From positions 418,483-482,482 of the forward strand of contig JAHFBG010000002.1 of the NCBI GenBank assembly GCA_023250155.1: a stretch of DNA of 64,000 nucleotides, written 5' to 3'. Shown in pieces: positions 46,043 to 55,399 of this stretch; positions within the stretch are counted from its first letter, which is position 1; every line of letters begins with the position of its first letter. Made by a program: the position numbers and the translations under genes. The DNA comes from Candidatus Melainabacteria bacterium. Its GTDB lineage: Bacteria; Cyanobacteriota; Vampirovibrionia; 2-02-FULL-35-15. The notes under the pieces were generated by a model. It was not told the origin of the DNA and did not search any database. It saw only the letters and a list, made by a program, of their open reading frames with translations.

Positions 46043-46339
46043 ATGAACAAATACGTACTTGGTTGGCCACAACCAAATGGAAAAGTTGCTTTACTGTGCA
46101 GGTCTGGAGGGACAAATCCAGGCCCAGCTTTTTGTCAAACAAGAAAAGAAGCTATGTTACTTAGAACAAAACTAGCAAACGATCCTCGTGGAAAACTAAA
46201 CGGAAAAGCAAGAGAAGTTATAAGAAGACTTTTTATTTATATGTATGTAAGTGAAGAAACAATAATGTGGAGACCCGGTGATTTATGGGTTTATATGGAT
46301 CCAAAGAAATTGGTTTTATTAGAACAAGCAAGATTTTAA
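46043..46339 (+). CDS. Conserved-looking small protein, unknown function
   Basis: I do not recognise this 98-residue protein. It is compact, basic and globular-looking (YVLGWPQPNGKVALLCRSGG, then a helix with KAREVIRRLFIYMYV and WRPGDLWVYMDPKK), with no signal or membrane segment. The balanced composition, unlike the low-complexity neighbours, suggests a real folded domain. It is the first of three small genes between nagA and rplJ. Confidence 0.6.
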   Translation: MNKYVLGWPQPNGKVALLCRSGGTNPGPAFCQTRKEAMLLRTKLANDPRGKLNGKAREVIRRLFIYMYVSEETIMWRPGDLWVYMDPKKLVLLEQARF

Positions 46340-46470
46340 ATATACTCATTATTAAGACCTGGTTAATGAATACACTGTGAGTACTACTACATAGTGATGA
46401 TTTTCACCTATGGCTTAAGCGTATTTAGGGTAAAACCTGAATAGAGATAGCACTCAGTGGTAAATAATAT
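46340..46470 (+). other. Spacer with possible RNA structure
   Basis: The spacer contains CACTGTG/CATAGTG arms (one G-U pair) about 10 nt apart, enclosed by weaker GAATAC/GTATTT pairing, and ends before the next small gene. It might be a structured leader or simply chance pairing. Confidence 0.25.
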
Positions 46471-46722
46471 ATGGAACAAGAAATAACAAAAATGAGCAAT
46501 TCAGTCACATTAGTAAAAAATCAAACTAGGGAAATCTCCTGTCCCGGCAATATTTTAAAATATTTACTTTTAAATCAAACTTATAGAGCAAATGATAAGA
46601 AAGCAGAAAATAGTTATGAAATAACCAAAACTGTTAGTGATTTTCCTCTTATTTCATCAATTACAAACAAGATTACCCCTCAGGGATTAATCCATGCAAG
46701 ATTGTCATTCTTAAAATATTAA
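46471..46722 (+). CDS. Small hypothetical protein
   Basis: I do not recognise this 83-residue protein. It is rich in Asn, Thr and Lys (SNSVTLVKNQTREISCPGNI), without signal, membrane segment or motif, and likely partly disordered. The frame is open and placed co-directionally between two other small genes. Coding status rests only on length and position. Confidence 0.4.
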   Translation: MEQEITKMSNSVTLVKNQTREISCPGNILKYLLLNQTYRANDKKAENSYEITKTVSDFPLISSITNKITPQGLIHARLSFLKY

Positions 46723-46841
46723 TTGTTCAATTTCATAACCTTAATTTAACTTTGATTTGGTAAAAATCCTTAGGCTTAGCTCCTGGAATCCTTAAGATGT
46801 TCTATGAGATAGAAAGCAAGACTGAAAACAATTTTTAAAAT

Positions 46842-47141
46842 ATGACTACACTGCTCCCAACAAAAATAATTCCAAGTAGAGTTCAAGACTACTACAACTA
46901 CACACGTGCACAAGATAATTTTTTCCTTGAGACAAAGAAGTCAAACTTAAAAGAAATAAAAAGCAAAGAACTTACCTCTACAAAACCCCCTGAAAATGTT
47001 AATCAAATTGAGAGTTCTGAATATAAACCTTTTACTGCAATAACTGATTTACCGATGACATCAGATCTAGGAATCAATGATCCATACTCTGGCATCTTTG
47101 CTAACTTAAAAAATCTTCAATATTACACTAAAGCAGCCTAA
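46842..47141 (+). CDS. Small hypothetical protein
   Basis: I do not recognise this 99-residue protein. It is polar, with likely disordered Lys/Glu/Ser/Thr-rich segments (KKSNLKEIKSKELTSTKPPE) and a Tyr-rich N-terminus (VQDYYNYTRAQDNFF). No signal or membrane segment. It ends 35 bp before the -35 box of the ribosomal promoter, so it is probably transcribed separately from rplJ. Confidence 0.42.
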   Translation: MTTLLPTKIIPSRVQDYYNYTRAQDNFFLETKKSNLKEIKSKELTSTKPPENVNQIESSEYKPFTAITDLPMTSDLGINDPYSGIFANLKNLQYYTKAA

Positions 47142-47176
47142 ATAAACCCTATTGATAGGTATTACTAAAATAGTAT

Positions 47177-47208
47177 TTGACAATATTAGATAAATATTAG
47201 AGTATATT
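47177..47208 (+). promoter_or_regulatory. Candidate promoter of rplJL
   Basis: A perfect -35 box TTGACA is followed by TATATT after 20 bp (GAGTAT at 17 bp is an alternative -10), a few bases before the start of the L10 leader. The spacing is not ideal. Confidence 0.5.
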
Positions 47209-47220
47209 CTTTGTACTTAG

Positions 47221-47299
47221 CCAAAGAAAGTTAGGAAGCACTAAGAGTGCTTTTAAAATAAAACCTAACTGAGGTGAAAATAAATACCTTTTCTTTGGC
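47221..47299 (+). promoter_or_regulatory. L10 leader (ribosomal protein autoregulation)
   Basis: The closing stem CCAAAGAAAG pairs with CTTTTCTTTGG (one bulge). Inside it GTTAGG pairs with CCTAAC around a small hairpin AAGCAC..GTGCTT. The unpaired AACTGAGGTGAAAATAAAT is typical of the kink-turn/L10-binding region. In this family the L10(L12)4 complex binds the leader and represses its own operon. Confidence 0.85.
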
Positions 47300-47325
47300 C
47301 CCTTTTTACTAAAAAGGGGTTTTTT
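47299..47325 (+). terminator. Attenuator hairpin between L10 leader and rplJ
   Basis: CCCCTTTTT, ACT and AAAAAGGGG are followed by TTTTTT, directly abutting the leader's closing stem and 35 bp before rplJ. This fits transcription attenuation controlled by L10 binding. Confidence 0.85.
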
Positions 47326-47359
47326 ATTTAAAAGACTAAGTATATAAAAGGACAAAGCA

Positions 47360-47887
47360 ATGAAAAAACTAAAAGGTAAAGAAGATGTAGTAGCTGATGT
47401 TAAAGAAAGAGTTTCAAAAGCAAGCTTTGCTTTAGTAACTGATTATCGTGGAATGACTGTAGCTGAATTAACAGAGCTAAGAAAAAGACTTAAACAAAAC
47501 AATGCTGAGTGTAAAATTGCTAAAAATACTCTCATGAAGATAGCTGTAAGAGATACAAATTTAAAAGAACTTGAAAGTTTATTAGTAGGACCAAGTGCAC
47601 TTTTATTAAGCTATGGAGAACCTACAGCATGTGCAAAGACCTTAGTTGAATACAATAAAGAAATTGAAAAAGGCTCTGTAAAGGGTGGTGTTTTTGAAGG
47701 TAAATTACTAACTCAAGAAGAAGTACAAGTCTTTGCAACACTACCTTCAAAAGAAGTTTTAATTGCTCAAATAGCCGGACTACTTACTTCAAGTACTGCA
47801 AGTATAGTCGGAATATTTGAGGGATTAATAAGAGACATTGCTTTACTTTCGGAAGAAGTAGCAAAGAAAAATGATAAAGGTAGTTAG
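47360..47887 (+). CDS. rplJ: 50S ribosomal protein L10
   Basis: This 175-residue protein is the base of the ribosomal stalk: it binds 23S rRNA and carries L7/L12 dimers on its C-terminal helix. The N-terminal VVADVKERVSKASFALVTDYRGMT and KIAKNTLMKIAVRD segments are typical. Standard length. Expression should be controlled by the leader and attenuator upstream. rplL follows after 76 bp. Confidence 0.98.
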   Translation: MKKLKGKEDVVADVKERVSKASFALVTDYRGMTVAELTELRKRLKQNNAECKIAKNTLMKIAVRDTNLKELESLLVGPSALLLSYGEPTACAKTLVEYNKEIEKGSVKGGVFEGKLLTQEEVQVFATLPSKEVLIAQIAGLLTSSTASIVGIFEGLIRDIALLSEEVAKKNDKGS

Positions 47888-47963
47888 ACGTAATTAATTG
47901 TGTCTAACTAGCAAAGAAGAAAAAAAAGTGTAATAGTGTAAATTAAGAAAAGGAGAAAAGAAA

Positions 47964-48329
47964 ATGGCAACTAAAGTAGAAAAATTGTTGGAAGATATTT
48001 CAACACTTACAGTTCTGGAAGCTTCAGAACTAAAGAAAATGATGGAAGACAAATTTGGTGTTACTGCAGCAGCACCTGTAGCAGTCGCCGCGGTAGCAGC
48101 AGCACCTGTAGAAGAAAAGGATTCTTTTGATGTTGTGTTAGCTAGTGCTGGTGATAAGAAAATTGAAGTCCTAAAAGTAGTACGTGAAGTAACAGGACTT
48201 GGTCTAAAAGAAGCAAAAGATCTTGTAGACGGAGCTCCAAAACCATTAAAGAATGGACTTAAGAAGGACGAAGCAGAAGCTGTTAAGAAGAAAATAGAAG
48301 CTGCTGGTGGTAAAGTCGAGCTTAAGTAG
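47964..48329 (+). CDS. rplL: 50S ribosomal protein L7/L12
   Basis: This 121-residue stalk protein recruits translation factors. The N-terminal dimerisation region ([20 protein letters not shown]), Ala-rich hinge and C-terminal factor-binding domain ([20 protein letters not shown], then [11 protein letters not shown]) are complete. AGGAGA lies about 10 bp upstream of the ATG. A palindromic hairpin follows. Normal pairing with rplJ. Confidence 0.98.
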   Translation: MATKVEKLLEDISTLTVLEASELKKMMEDKFGVTAAAPVAVAAVAAAPVEEKDSFDVVLASAGDKKIEVLKVVREVTGLGLKEAKDLVDGAPKPLKNGLKKDEAEAVKKKIEAAGGKVELK

Positions 48330-48369
48330 GATCTTGAATAAAACGTAATTATCGTAAAGGCAGATGTAA

Positions 48370-48390
48370 GGGCAGGTTTTAAACCTGCCC
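48370..48390 (+). terminator. Hairpin after rplL
   Basis: GGGCAGGTTTT and AAACCTGCCC make a nearly perfect hairpin, followed by ATACTTTTT; the T-run is offset by 4 bp. It ends only 13 bp before accC, so partial read-through into accC is possible. Confidence 0.65.
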
Positions 48391-48403
48391 ATACTTTTTA
48401 AAG

Positions 48404-49759
48404 ATGTTTAAGAAGATCTTAATAGCAAACAGGGGTGAAATTGCACTTCGAATAATAAGGGCAGCAAGAGAGCTTGGTATTGAAACTGTAGCTGTCTATT
48501 CTGAGGCAGATGAAAATTCTCTCCATGTACAATTGGCTGATGAAGCATATTGTATTGGTCCACCGAGATCAGCAAATAGTTATTTAAATATTCCATCGAT
48601 AATGAGCACTGCACTTTTAACAAGAGTGGATGCAATACATCCAGGTTATGGATTTTTAGCTGAAAATTCTAACTTTGCACAGATGTGTGAATCACATGCA
48701 ATAAAGTTTATAGGACCTAGTAGTGAAAACATTGCTGCTATGGGAGATAAGTCTACAGCAAAAAAAATAATGATAGAGTCAAACACTCCTGTTATACCTG
48801 GTTCAAAAGGTTTAATTGACAATCCAAAAGAAGCAATAGATACTGCAAACAAGGTTGGTTATCCTGTTATTGTAAAAGCTACTGCTGGTGGTGGTGGTAG
48901 GGGAATGAGAATTGCTCATAATGAAGAACAATTGTTAGCTAGCTTAGATTCAGCGTCTCAAGAAGCAAGCAATGCATTTGGCAATCCTGGGATTTATATT
49001 GAAAAGTACGTAACAAGAATTAGACATATAGAAGTACAAATACTTGCAGATGAACATGGAAATGTGATTCATTTGGGTGAAAGAGACTGCTCAGTTCAAA
49101 GAAGACATCAAAAACTTATAGAAGAGTCTCCAAGTCCTCATATTGATAGTAAGCTAAGAGAAAAGATTGGTAGTGTAGCTGTAAAAGCTGTAAAGTCTAT
49201 TGGGTATAAAAATGCCGGAACGATAGAGTTTATACTTGATTTAGATACAAACAAATTTTACTTTATGGAAATGAATACAAGAATACAAGTGGAACATCCA
49301 GTCACAGAAATGGTTACAGGGGTTGACTTAATCAAAGCGCAATTTAAAATAGCTAGTGGTGAAAAGCTGACATTAAAACAAGATGATATTAAAATGAAAG
49401 GTCATGCAATTGAGTTTAGGATAAATGCAGAAAATCCAGAAAAAAACTTTGCACCATGTCCAGGTAAAATTGATGGTTATATAGCACCTGGTGGTTTAGG
49501 TGTAAGGATAGATAGTCACTGTTACACTGGTTATGAAATACCGCCTTATTATGATTCTATGATAGCTAAGCTTATTGTTTGGGATGATACTAGAGAGCTA
49601 GCGATTAAGCGAGGGATAAGAGCACTGGATGAGTTTGCAATTACTGGTATTAGTACAACGATTCCTTTTCATTTAAAGGTTTTAGAACATCCAAAATTTT
49701 TATCTAGTGATTTTAGTACTGATTTTATAGCAAAAGAATTTCAGCCAGCTTTAGCTTAA
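48404..49759 (+). CDS. accC: Acetyl-CoA carboxylase biotin carboxylase subunit
   Basis: This 451-residue ATP-dependent enzyme carboxylates the biotin of AccB in fatty acid synthesis. [20 protein letters not shown] at the N-terminus, the [10 protein letters not shown] motif, the glycine-rich ATP lid [14 protein letters not shown], and [18 protein letters not shown] are diagnostic. Length is usual for AccC. No accB neighbour is visible, so the subunit genes are split. It is convergent with fliI. Confidence 0.97.
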   Translation: MFKKILIANRGEIALRIIRAARELGIETVAVYSEADENSLHVQLADEAYCIGPPRSANSYLNIPSIMSTALLTRVDAIHPGYGFLAENSNFAQMCESHAIKFIGPSSENIAAMGDKSTAKKIMIESNTPVIPGSKGLIDNPKEAIDTANKVGYPVIVKATAGGGGRGMRIAHNEEQLLASLDSASQEASNAFGNPGIYIEKYVTRIRHIEVQILADEHGNVIHLGERDCSVQRRHQKLIEESPSPHIDSKLREKIGSVAVKAVKSIGYKNAGTIEFILDLDTNKFYFMEMNTRIQVEHPVTEMVTGVDLIKAQFKIASGEKLTLKQDDIKMKGHAIEFRINAENPEKNFAPCPGKIDGYIAPGGLGVRIDSHCYTGYEIPPYYDSMIAKLIVWDDTRELAIKRGIRALDEFAITGISTTIPFHLKVLEHPKFLSSDFSTDFIAKEFQPALA

Positions 49760-49781
49760 ACTTTCTTTGGTTCACTATACA

Positions 49782-51125
49782 TTATTTTCCAGCTTGATGT
49801 ATTTCAAGCATAATTTGTTTTGCCTCTTGAAAACTAGTGGTTTCAAATATGCCTTGTTGTAAGAATGAGTCTATAATCGGTTTTAAAGCAACAGCTCTAT
49901 CAATTCTAGGATCAGCTCCCTTTTCATAAGCACCAATTGCAATTAAATCTTCAGCATTGTTATAAGTAGCCATCATACTTCTTATAAATCCAGCAGCATC
50001 CTGTTGAGGCTTGTCTGCAATTTCAGTAAAAAGTCTACTTACACTACTTAAAACATCAACTGATGGAAAATGATTTCTTGCAGCAATTGATCTTGATAAA
50101 ATAACGTGTCCATCCAATATACCTCGAACAGCATCTGCTATGGGCTCATTAAAATCATCTCCATCAACAAGGACTGTATAAATAGCTGTTATTGCTCCTA
50201 ATTTTGATCTCCCAGATCTTTCAAGAATTTTTGGTAACATTGCAAATACTGATGGTGTATAGCCTTTCATCGTAGGTGGTTCACCTACTGACAATCCTAC
50301 ATCACGTGCTGCCATTGCAAGTCTTGTTACAGAATCTGCCATCAGTAAAACATTTTTTCCTTGATCGCGAAAGTATTCAGCAATAGTTGTTGCAGTATAT
50401 AGGCACTTTACACGAAGCATTGCAGGCTGATCTGATGTAGCTACTATTACTACAGATTTTTTTAATCCTTCCTCTCCTAAACTAACTTCAATAAAATCTT
50501 GAACTTCTCTTCCTCTTTCACCCACAAGTGCAATTACGTTTATATCAGCATCTCCATAGCGAGCAATCATTCCTAAAGTAGTACTTTTTCCTACACCAGA
50601 ACCAGCAAATATACCAACTCTTTGCCCCACACCAAATGTTAAAAGTCCATCAATTACCCTTACACCGGTTGAAAATACAGTATCTATTCTTGGCCGTCCA
50701 TATGCATCTGGTGGTTTTGCATCAAGTATTCTTGGTACAAGGTTTCCTTCAAGTGGTTTGCCATCAAGAGGCTTTCCAAAAGCATCTAAGATGCGTCCTA
50801 ATAATGATTCTCCAACCAAAACTTCAAGCAATCTTCCAGTTTGAACGACCTTACTCCCCTGATGAACACCAGCACCATCTACCAATAATAATAATAATGA
50901 AACATCTCCTCTAAAACCCACTACCTCTGCTGCTTTCACATCTCCATGATCGGTTATAACATTACAGAGTTCACCTACCATAGCTCCTGGTAGTTGAGCT
51001 TCTAACAGTAAACCAACTACTTTATTTACATAGCCTGTCCATTTACGAAGTTCATTTTTCTGCACAAGTTCATTTACTGCTCGATTGAGATCATTTATAT
51101 AATTCATATCAATTTCTAAACTCAT
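49782..51125 (-). CDS. fliI: Flagellum-specific export ATPase
   Basis: This 447-residue F1-like ATPase of the flagellar type III export apparatus unfolds and delivers substrates to the gate. Walker A is GIFAGSGVGKSTTLGM; the export-ATPase features VGERGREVQDFIE and RLAMAARDVGLSVGEPPTMKGYTPSVFAMLPKILER-like sequence are clear. A C-terminal helical domain is present. Its start lies 15 bp after the flhA stop, so the two form an operon. Virulence-type injectisome ATPases are close relatives; the flagellar call is favoured by sequence and the FlhA-like neighbour. Confidence 0.93.
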   Translation of the reverse strand: MSLEIDMNYINDLNRAVNELVQKNELRKWTGYVNKVVGLLLEAQLPGAMVGELCNVITDHGDVKAAEVVGFRGDVSLLLLLVDGAGVHQGSKVVQTGRLLEVLVGESLLGRILDAFGKPLDGKPLEGNLVPRILDAKPPDAYGRPRIDTVFSTGVRVIDGLLTFGVGQRVGIFAGSGVGKSTTLGMIARYGDADINVIALVGERGREVQDFIEVSLGEEGLKKSVVIVATSDQPAMLRVKCLYTATTIAEYFRDQGKNVLLMADSVTRLAMAARDVGLSVGEPPTMKGYTPSVFAMLPKILERSGRSKLGAITAIYTVLVDGDDFNEPIADAVRGILDGHVILSRSIAARNHFPSVDVLSSVSRLFTEIADKPQQDAAGFIRSMMATYNNAEDLIAIGAYEKGADPRIDRAVALKPIIDSFLQQGIFETTSFQEAKQIMLEIHQAGK

Positions 51126-51140
51126 TTTATTCTTAGTCCT

Positions 51141-53222
51141 TTATGCTGCAGGTGCTGCTTGTTGTTCAGCACCAATTGTTTCTAAAACCTGTACATTAAA
51201 ATCTGGTGACAACTCTGCATATGATAGTACATGAATATGTGGATCAAACTGTTCAAGAAGTCTATACAAAGGCAATCTTAAACCAGGCCCACATATAAGC
51301 ACTGGCTTTCTACCATAGCGTTCATTTATTCTCTTTGAAGCTCTTGAAATCATTGTTACGAGGTGCTGAATTTGCTTTGGATCTAAAATTAAAACAAGGT
51401 TGTTTTCAACTCTTTGCAAAGACTCTTCTATCTTTCTTTCCATGCCAGGATGAAATGCAATTGAATAAATTTGTTTTTCTGGTGTTGCAAACTCAAGACA
51501 AATTTGTCTACCTAAAGTGATTCTAATTTTTTCAGATAAAAGATCTGGATCTTTTATACCTGCACATAAGTCCTCTAACCTCTCTAGAAGGAATTGAATA
51601 TCTCGTATTGAAACTCGCTCTTTAAGTAGGTTTACAAATACACGCCTTAAATCACCCACATTAATTAAGCCAGGTACTAGATTGTCAACTACTTGAGCAT
51701 CTTTTTGCTTTGCCTGGTCTAGGACTTTCTTAACATCCGATTTAGTAAGAAGTTCATCAATATTTCTTCTTACAATCTCAGCTAAATGTGCAGTAATTAC
51801 TCTAACTGCTGGTGTTGCAGGATACTGCCAATCTATTTGTTCTAAATAATCAGGATCAACCCAATAAGCAGGCTCCTGAAGTGCTGAATCCCATCCTGGT
51901 AAGGCTCCTGGAGGTGGTTCAGAATATATTCTATCCCAGTACTCTCTTAAAACAAGCATCTTATCAGGATAGCCCTCACTAGAGGCTACCGTAGTATCTC
52001 TAATTACAATTCTATATTCATTAGGGTTTAAACTTGGTGCATCCATGATTCTAACTGAAGGTAAAACATATCCTAAGTTTAGTGTTAATTGATGTCTGAG
52101 TGAAGCAATTTCAGGGACCATCGTACCTTGTCTGGATGGATCTGCAATGTCTAATAAATTTCTTCCAACCCATATTGCAAGGTTGTCTACCTCAAGCAGT
52201 GAATACATCATATCTGGACTGCTTGGATTTACCTTAGGCTCTGTAACTGCTTCTTCAGTAGCTTTTACTGCCTGAGCTCTCTTTGCAAAAACAAACATAC
52301 CTAAACCAGCTATTAATGCTGAGAGCATCATAAATGCATATGTAGGTAGCCCAGGGAAAAAACCAAGAAGAAATAAAATTATTGAAGCTAAAATCAGTGC
52401 ATTTGGCTTACTCATTAATTGAGCACCAATATCTTGTCCTAAGCTGTCTGCATTCGATGTAGATCTCGTAACTATAAGACCTGCAGCAATTGAAAGAACA
52501 AGAGCTGGAACCTGAGAAGACAAAGCATCACCTACGGTTAGTATGGTATATTTTGAAGCTGCTTGAGAAAGCTCTAAACCTTTTTGAAGTACACCTAAAG
52601 TTAAACCTGCTGTAATATTTACAATAGTTATAACAATACTAGCAATTGCATCACCTTTAATAAACTTACTTGCACCATCCATAGCACCAAAGAAAGAAGA
52701 CTCTCTTTCTAAGTCAGATCGTTTTTGTTTTGCTTGTTCACTGCTGATTAAACCAGCATTAAAATCAGCATCAATAGACATTTGTTTACCAGGCATTGCA
52801 TCCAAAGCAAATCTAGCTGAAACTTCTGCAATTCTTTCAGCACCTTTTGTTACTACAATAAACTGAACCACTGTAATAATTATAAAAATTATGATACCTA
52901 TTATGATGTTTCCACCAGCAACAAACTTTCCAAATGCTTCTACAACTTCACCTGCATAACCTCTTTCTAAAATCAATCTGGATACTGCTATACTTAACGA
53001 TAATCTTAAAAGAGTTGTAATTAAAAGAACTGAGGGTAAAACCGCATACTCAAGCGGTTTTGCTATATACAATGAAATACCTAAAGTAACTATTGCAAAT
53101 GAAATATTTATAGCAAGAGCTATATCCATTACAATTGGAGGCAGTGGAACAAGTATTAGGATGAGTAATCCAAATACTACGGCACCGACTCCTATTTCAG
53201 ATATTAAATGCTTATTGCCCAA
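51141..53222 (-). CDS. flhA: Flagellar export gate protein
   Basis: This 693-residue inner-membrane protein of the flagellar export gate has about eight hydrophobic segments in the first ~310 residues, starting VGAVVFGLLILILVPLPP. The conserved FHIPEP-type loop follows (RFALDAMPGKQMSIDADF). A soluble C-terminal ring domain contains RIMDAPSLNPNEYRI and ICGPGLRLPLYRLLE. The start is TTG with GGAG 6 bp upstream. It is followed by fliI with 15 bp between. No other flagellar genes are in the window, so the flagellar set is scattered in this genome or the locus continues elsewhere. Confidence 0.95.
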   Translation of the reverse strand: MGNKHLISEIGVGAVVFGLLILILVPLPPIVMDIALAINISFAIVTLGISLYIAKPLEYAVLPSVLLITTLLRLSLSIAVSRLILERGYAGEVVEAFGKFVAGGNIIIGIIIFIIITVVQFIVVTKGAERIAEVSARFALDAMPGKQMSIDADFNAGLISSEQAKQKRSDLERESSFFGAMDGASKFIKGDAIASIVITIVNITAGLTLGVLQKGLELSQAASKYTILTVGDALSSQVPALVLSIAAGLIVTRSTSNADSLGQDIGAQLMSKPNALILASIILFLLGFFPGLPTYAFMMLSALIAGLGMFVFAKRAQAVKATEEAVTEPKVNPSSPDMMYSLLEVDNLAIWVGRNLLDIADPSRQGTMVPEIASLRHQLTLNLGYVLPSVRIMDAPSLNPNEYRIVIRDTTVASSEGYPDKMLVLREYWDRIYSEPPPGALPGWDSALQEPAYWVDPDYLEQIDWQYPATPAVRVITAHLAEIVRRNIDELLTKSDVKKVLDQAKQKDAQVVDNLVPGLINVGDLRRVFVNLLKERVSIRDIQFLLERLEDLCAGIKDPDLLSEKIRITLGRQICLEFATPEKQIYSIAFHPGMERKIEESLQRVENNLVLILDPKQIQHLVTMISRASKRINERYGRKPVLICGPGLRLPLYRLLEQFDPHIHVLSYAELSPDFNVQVLETIGAEQQAAPAA

Positions 53223-53499
53223 GAGTTGCTCCGTTTTTTATTTGATATTAAAAATTCATCTTAAAGTAATTAAGGTGAGTTTAATTTAGTTATACCTTTT
53301 TTTGCATCGTAGTATTACATTGTCATTTAACAAGGTAATCAATTGTTTAAAACATAAGTAATTAATCGACAAAATTAAAGAGAAATAGAGCAATTATAGG
53401 TTAAAAGTCACCTATTTAAATGATTTTACGATGTTACAAAGCATGGGATAACCCGACAAGTTATCTAGAGTGAGACAAAATGGCAAGTCTGTATTTCTA
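53223..53499. other. Intergenic region upstream of flhA
   Basis: 277 bp between flhA and the glycosyltransferase gene. On the minus strand a TATAAT at about 53394 (within AACCTATAATTGC) could be a -10 for flhA with a long leader. A hairpin-like GGGATAACCCGACAAGTTATC lies near 53450. No gene or known RNA is recognised. Confidence 0.35.
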
Positions 53500-54498
53500 T
53501 TATCTGGCTATAGTTGCCCATTCAGTATGGTTTATATTAATAGACTCTTTTACTTGATAAGTCTTCTTGTCTTGCGATTCAAAATAAGTTCTCATAACTA
53601 AATCAGCTAATATACCCATCAATAAAAGCTGAACACTGACTATTACAAATACCGCTGAAAAAATTAAAAGAGGTGTTCCGTCTAGATCAATATCTCTAAA
53701 TATTTTTAAGTAAACGGCCCACAAAGTTAACATACATGCAAACAAAAAAGATACCCATGAAAAACCACCAAAAAAGTATATTGGTTTTGTTGCATAATTA
53801 GATAAAAATTTTAAAACAAGTAAATCCAATACAACCTTATAAGTTCTGCTCAAACCATATTTTGATTTTCCAAACATTCGTGGTTTATGGTTCACATCTA
53901 TTTCAGTTACTTTTGCACCGTTCCAAGAAGCTAAAATAGGTAAAAATCTATGTAATTCTCCATAAAGTCGTGTACCTTGTAAAACCTCTTTTCTATAGGC
54001 TTTTAGTGAACATCCATAATCATGAAGTTTAATTCCTGAAACCCATGAAATCAGCTTGTTTGCAATCATTGATGGAATCTTTCTGTCTAGTGCTCTGTCT
54101 TGACGGTTCTTTCTCCAACCGCTAACTAAGTCATATCCTTCTTCAATTAAATTTAATAGTTTTGGAATATCATTAGGATCATTTTGTAAATCAGCATCAA
54201 GAGGAACAATTACATCCCCACTTGAATTATCAATAGCTGCAAGTAGAGCTGCACTTTGACCATAGTTTCTTCTAAGCTTTATAACTTTTATGTGAGGATC
54301 TTTTAATGCTGCATCTTTTAGAATATTATAAGAATTGTCTGTACTACCATCGTCTACAAAAACTAACTCATACTTATATTCAAAAATTTTTAAAAAATAA
54401 CCTAACTCATCAAGTAAAACTTTTAAACTTGTTTCTTCATTATAAGAAGGTATTACAATTGAAACTTTTTGAACACTAGATCTTGTTGTGTTTACCAT
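53500..54498 (-). CDS. Membrane GT2 glycosyltransferase (DPM1/GtrB-like)
   Basis: This 332-residue protein has an N-terminal GT-A domain: VSIVIPSYNEETSL, FVDDGSTDNSY, and the DAD metal motif in VIVPLDADLQNDP. YGCSLKAYRKEV and the MFGKSKYGLSR segment are typical of the dolichol-phosphate mannosyltransferase/GtrB-like group. Two C-terminal membrane helices follow (FFGGFSWVSFLFACMLTLWA, then LLIFSAVFVIVSVQLLLMGI). It probably moves a sugar to polyprenyl phosphate on the cytoplasmic face for cell-surface glycans, which could decorate the Ser-rich exported proteins; that link is speculation. Confidence 0.92.
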   Translation of the reverse strand: MVNTTRSSVQKVSIVIPSYNEETSLKVLLDELGYFLKIFEYKYELVFVDDGSTDNSYNILKDAALKDPHIKVIKLRRNYGQSAALLAAIDNSSGDVIVPLDADLQNDPNDIPKLLNLIEEGYDLVSGWRKNRQDRALDRKIPSMIANKLISWVSGIKLHDYGCSLKAYRKEVLQGTRLYGELHRFLPILASWNGAKVTEIDVNHKPRMFGKSKYGLSRTYKVVLDLLVLKFLSNYATKPIYFFGGFSWVSFLFACMLTLWAVYLKIFRDIDLDGTPLLIFSAVFVIVSVQLLLMGILADLVMRTYFESQDKKTYQVKESININHTEWATIAR

Positions 54499-54547
54499 AG
54501 TAAGATTAGTTTATCAAAAGATTGTTAAAATATTAGATAAATACAGA

Positions 54548-54916
54548 ATGACTAATAACTCACAAGAAAAAATTAATCTTGATTTAAGAAAAAAAATCTC
54601 AATTGAGCTTTGCCAAAGCTTTACACAAAGACTTGATCCTAATCAAACTGCTTGTGTTAAGTCAGGAGCAGTTATTGCCCTTAAGAATTTTATTAAAAAA
54701 TCAAAGATAGAAGATCCCATAATTTACAGTTTTCTTGTTGATACCATTGTTGATCCTGAAAAAGAAGTTAGAGACCTTGTAATAAAAGTCATTAAAGAAG
54801 TAGTAAATTCAGAAATCATTGAACTCCTTGAAATTAAACAAAAAGAAATAAGTGGTGAAATGAAAGCTGAGATTGGAAATCTCTTAAAAGTTTTAAGAAC
54901 TAAAGAGAAGAATTAA
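54548..54916 (+). CDS. Helical repeat-like hypothetical protein
   Basis: The ATG at 54548 gives about 122 residues; a longer GTG frame would overlap the divergent glycosyltransferase start. The protein is all-helical with HEAT-like pairs (CVKSGAVIALKNFIKKS, then DTIVDPEKEVRDLVIKVIKE). It has no signal, membrane or catalytic motif. HEAT-type scaffolding is a tentative reading. It overlaps the convergent gene's end by 17 bp. Confidence 0.6.
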   Translation: MTNNSQEKINLDLRKKISIELCQSFTQRLDPNQTACVKSGAVIALKNFIKKSKIEDPIIYSFLVDTIVDPEKEVRDLVIKVIKEVVNSEIIELLEIKQKEISGEMKAEIGNLLKVLRTKEKN

Positions 54917-55340
54917 ACTCTAATCCATCTACAACTTCAGGATGTGGTTTAATATTGTGTTTTTGACAATACTCTAAATATTCTTTAGAACAATATGAAA
55001 AAACCTTTTCAAACTTCAAGTCATCTTCCATATCAGTTAGATATCCCTTTAAAGCAGGTGGTAGTGAACCAATGGGTCTACATTCAATTCCAAATTCTTT
55101 TTCATAACATATTTGTTTTAGATTAGTCAGACAATTTTTTATATCTGCTTGCTTTCCTGCTAACACAAATGTAATGGCATCAGGGCCATATGTTTCTGAT
55201 GGAATAACACCTAACAAAGAAACTCTATACTTCATAAAATATTCTTGTAGATCTCTTCCAATCAAATCAACAACTTTTTGTGATGCAACTACAAGTGCAT
55301 GAACAAAACTGTTTGGATCTTTTTTGTTAGAACTAAACAT
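54900..55340 (-). CDS. Conserved-looking hypothetical protein
   Basis: I do not recognise this 146-residue protein. It looks like a compact alpha/beta domain (FVHALVVASQKVVDLIGRDL, AITFVLAGKQADIKNCL) followed by a helical tail (SKEYLEYCQKHNIKPHPEVV). No signal peptide or membrane helix. It is followed on the minus strand, upstream, by the adenosyltransferase gene, 59 bp away, so the two may be co-transcribed. Confidence 0.6.
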   Translation of the reverse strand: MFSSNKKDPNSFVHALVVASQKVVDLIGRDLQEYFMKYRVSLLGVIPSETYGPDAITFVLAGKQADIKNCLTNLKQICYEKEFGIECRPIGSLPPALKGYLTDMEDDLKFEKVFSYCSKEYLEYCQKHNIKPHPEVVDGLEFNSSL

Positions 55341-55399
55341 GCTTATATAATATACTGTTGCTTGGTTTTTGAGCTAGCTATTTAATAAAAAGATTAAAC

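Noticed and set aside
49782..53222. Virulence-type injectisome genes instead of flagellar ones
   Set aside because: FlhA and FliI sequences look flagellar, and no injectisome genes surround them; I cannot exclude it fully.
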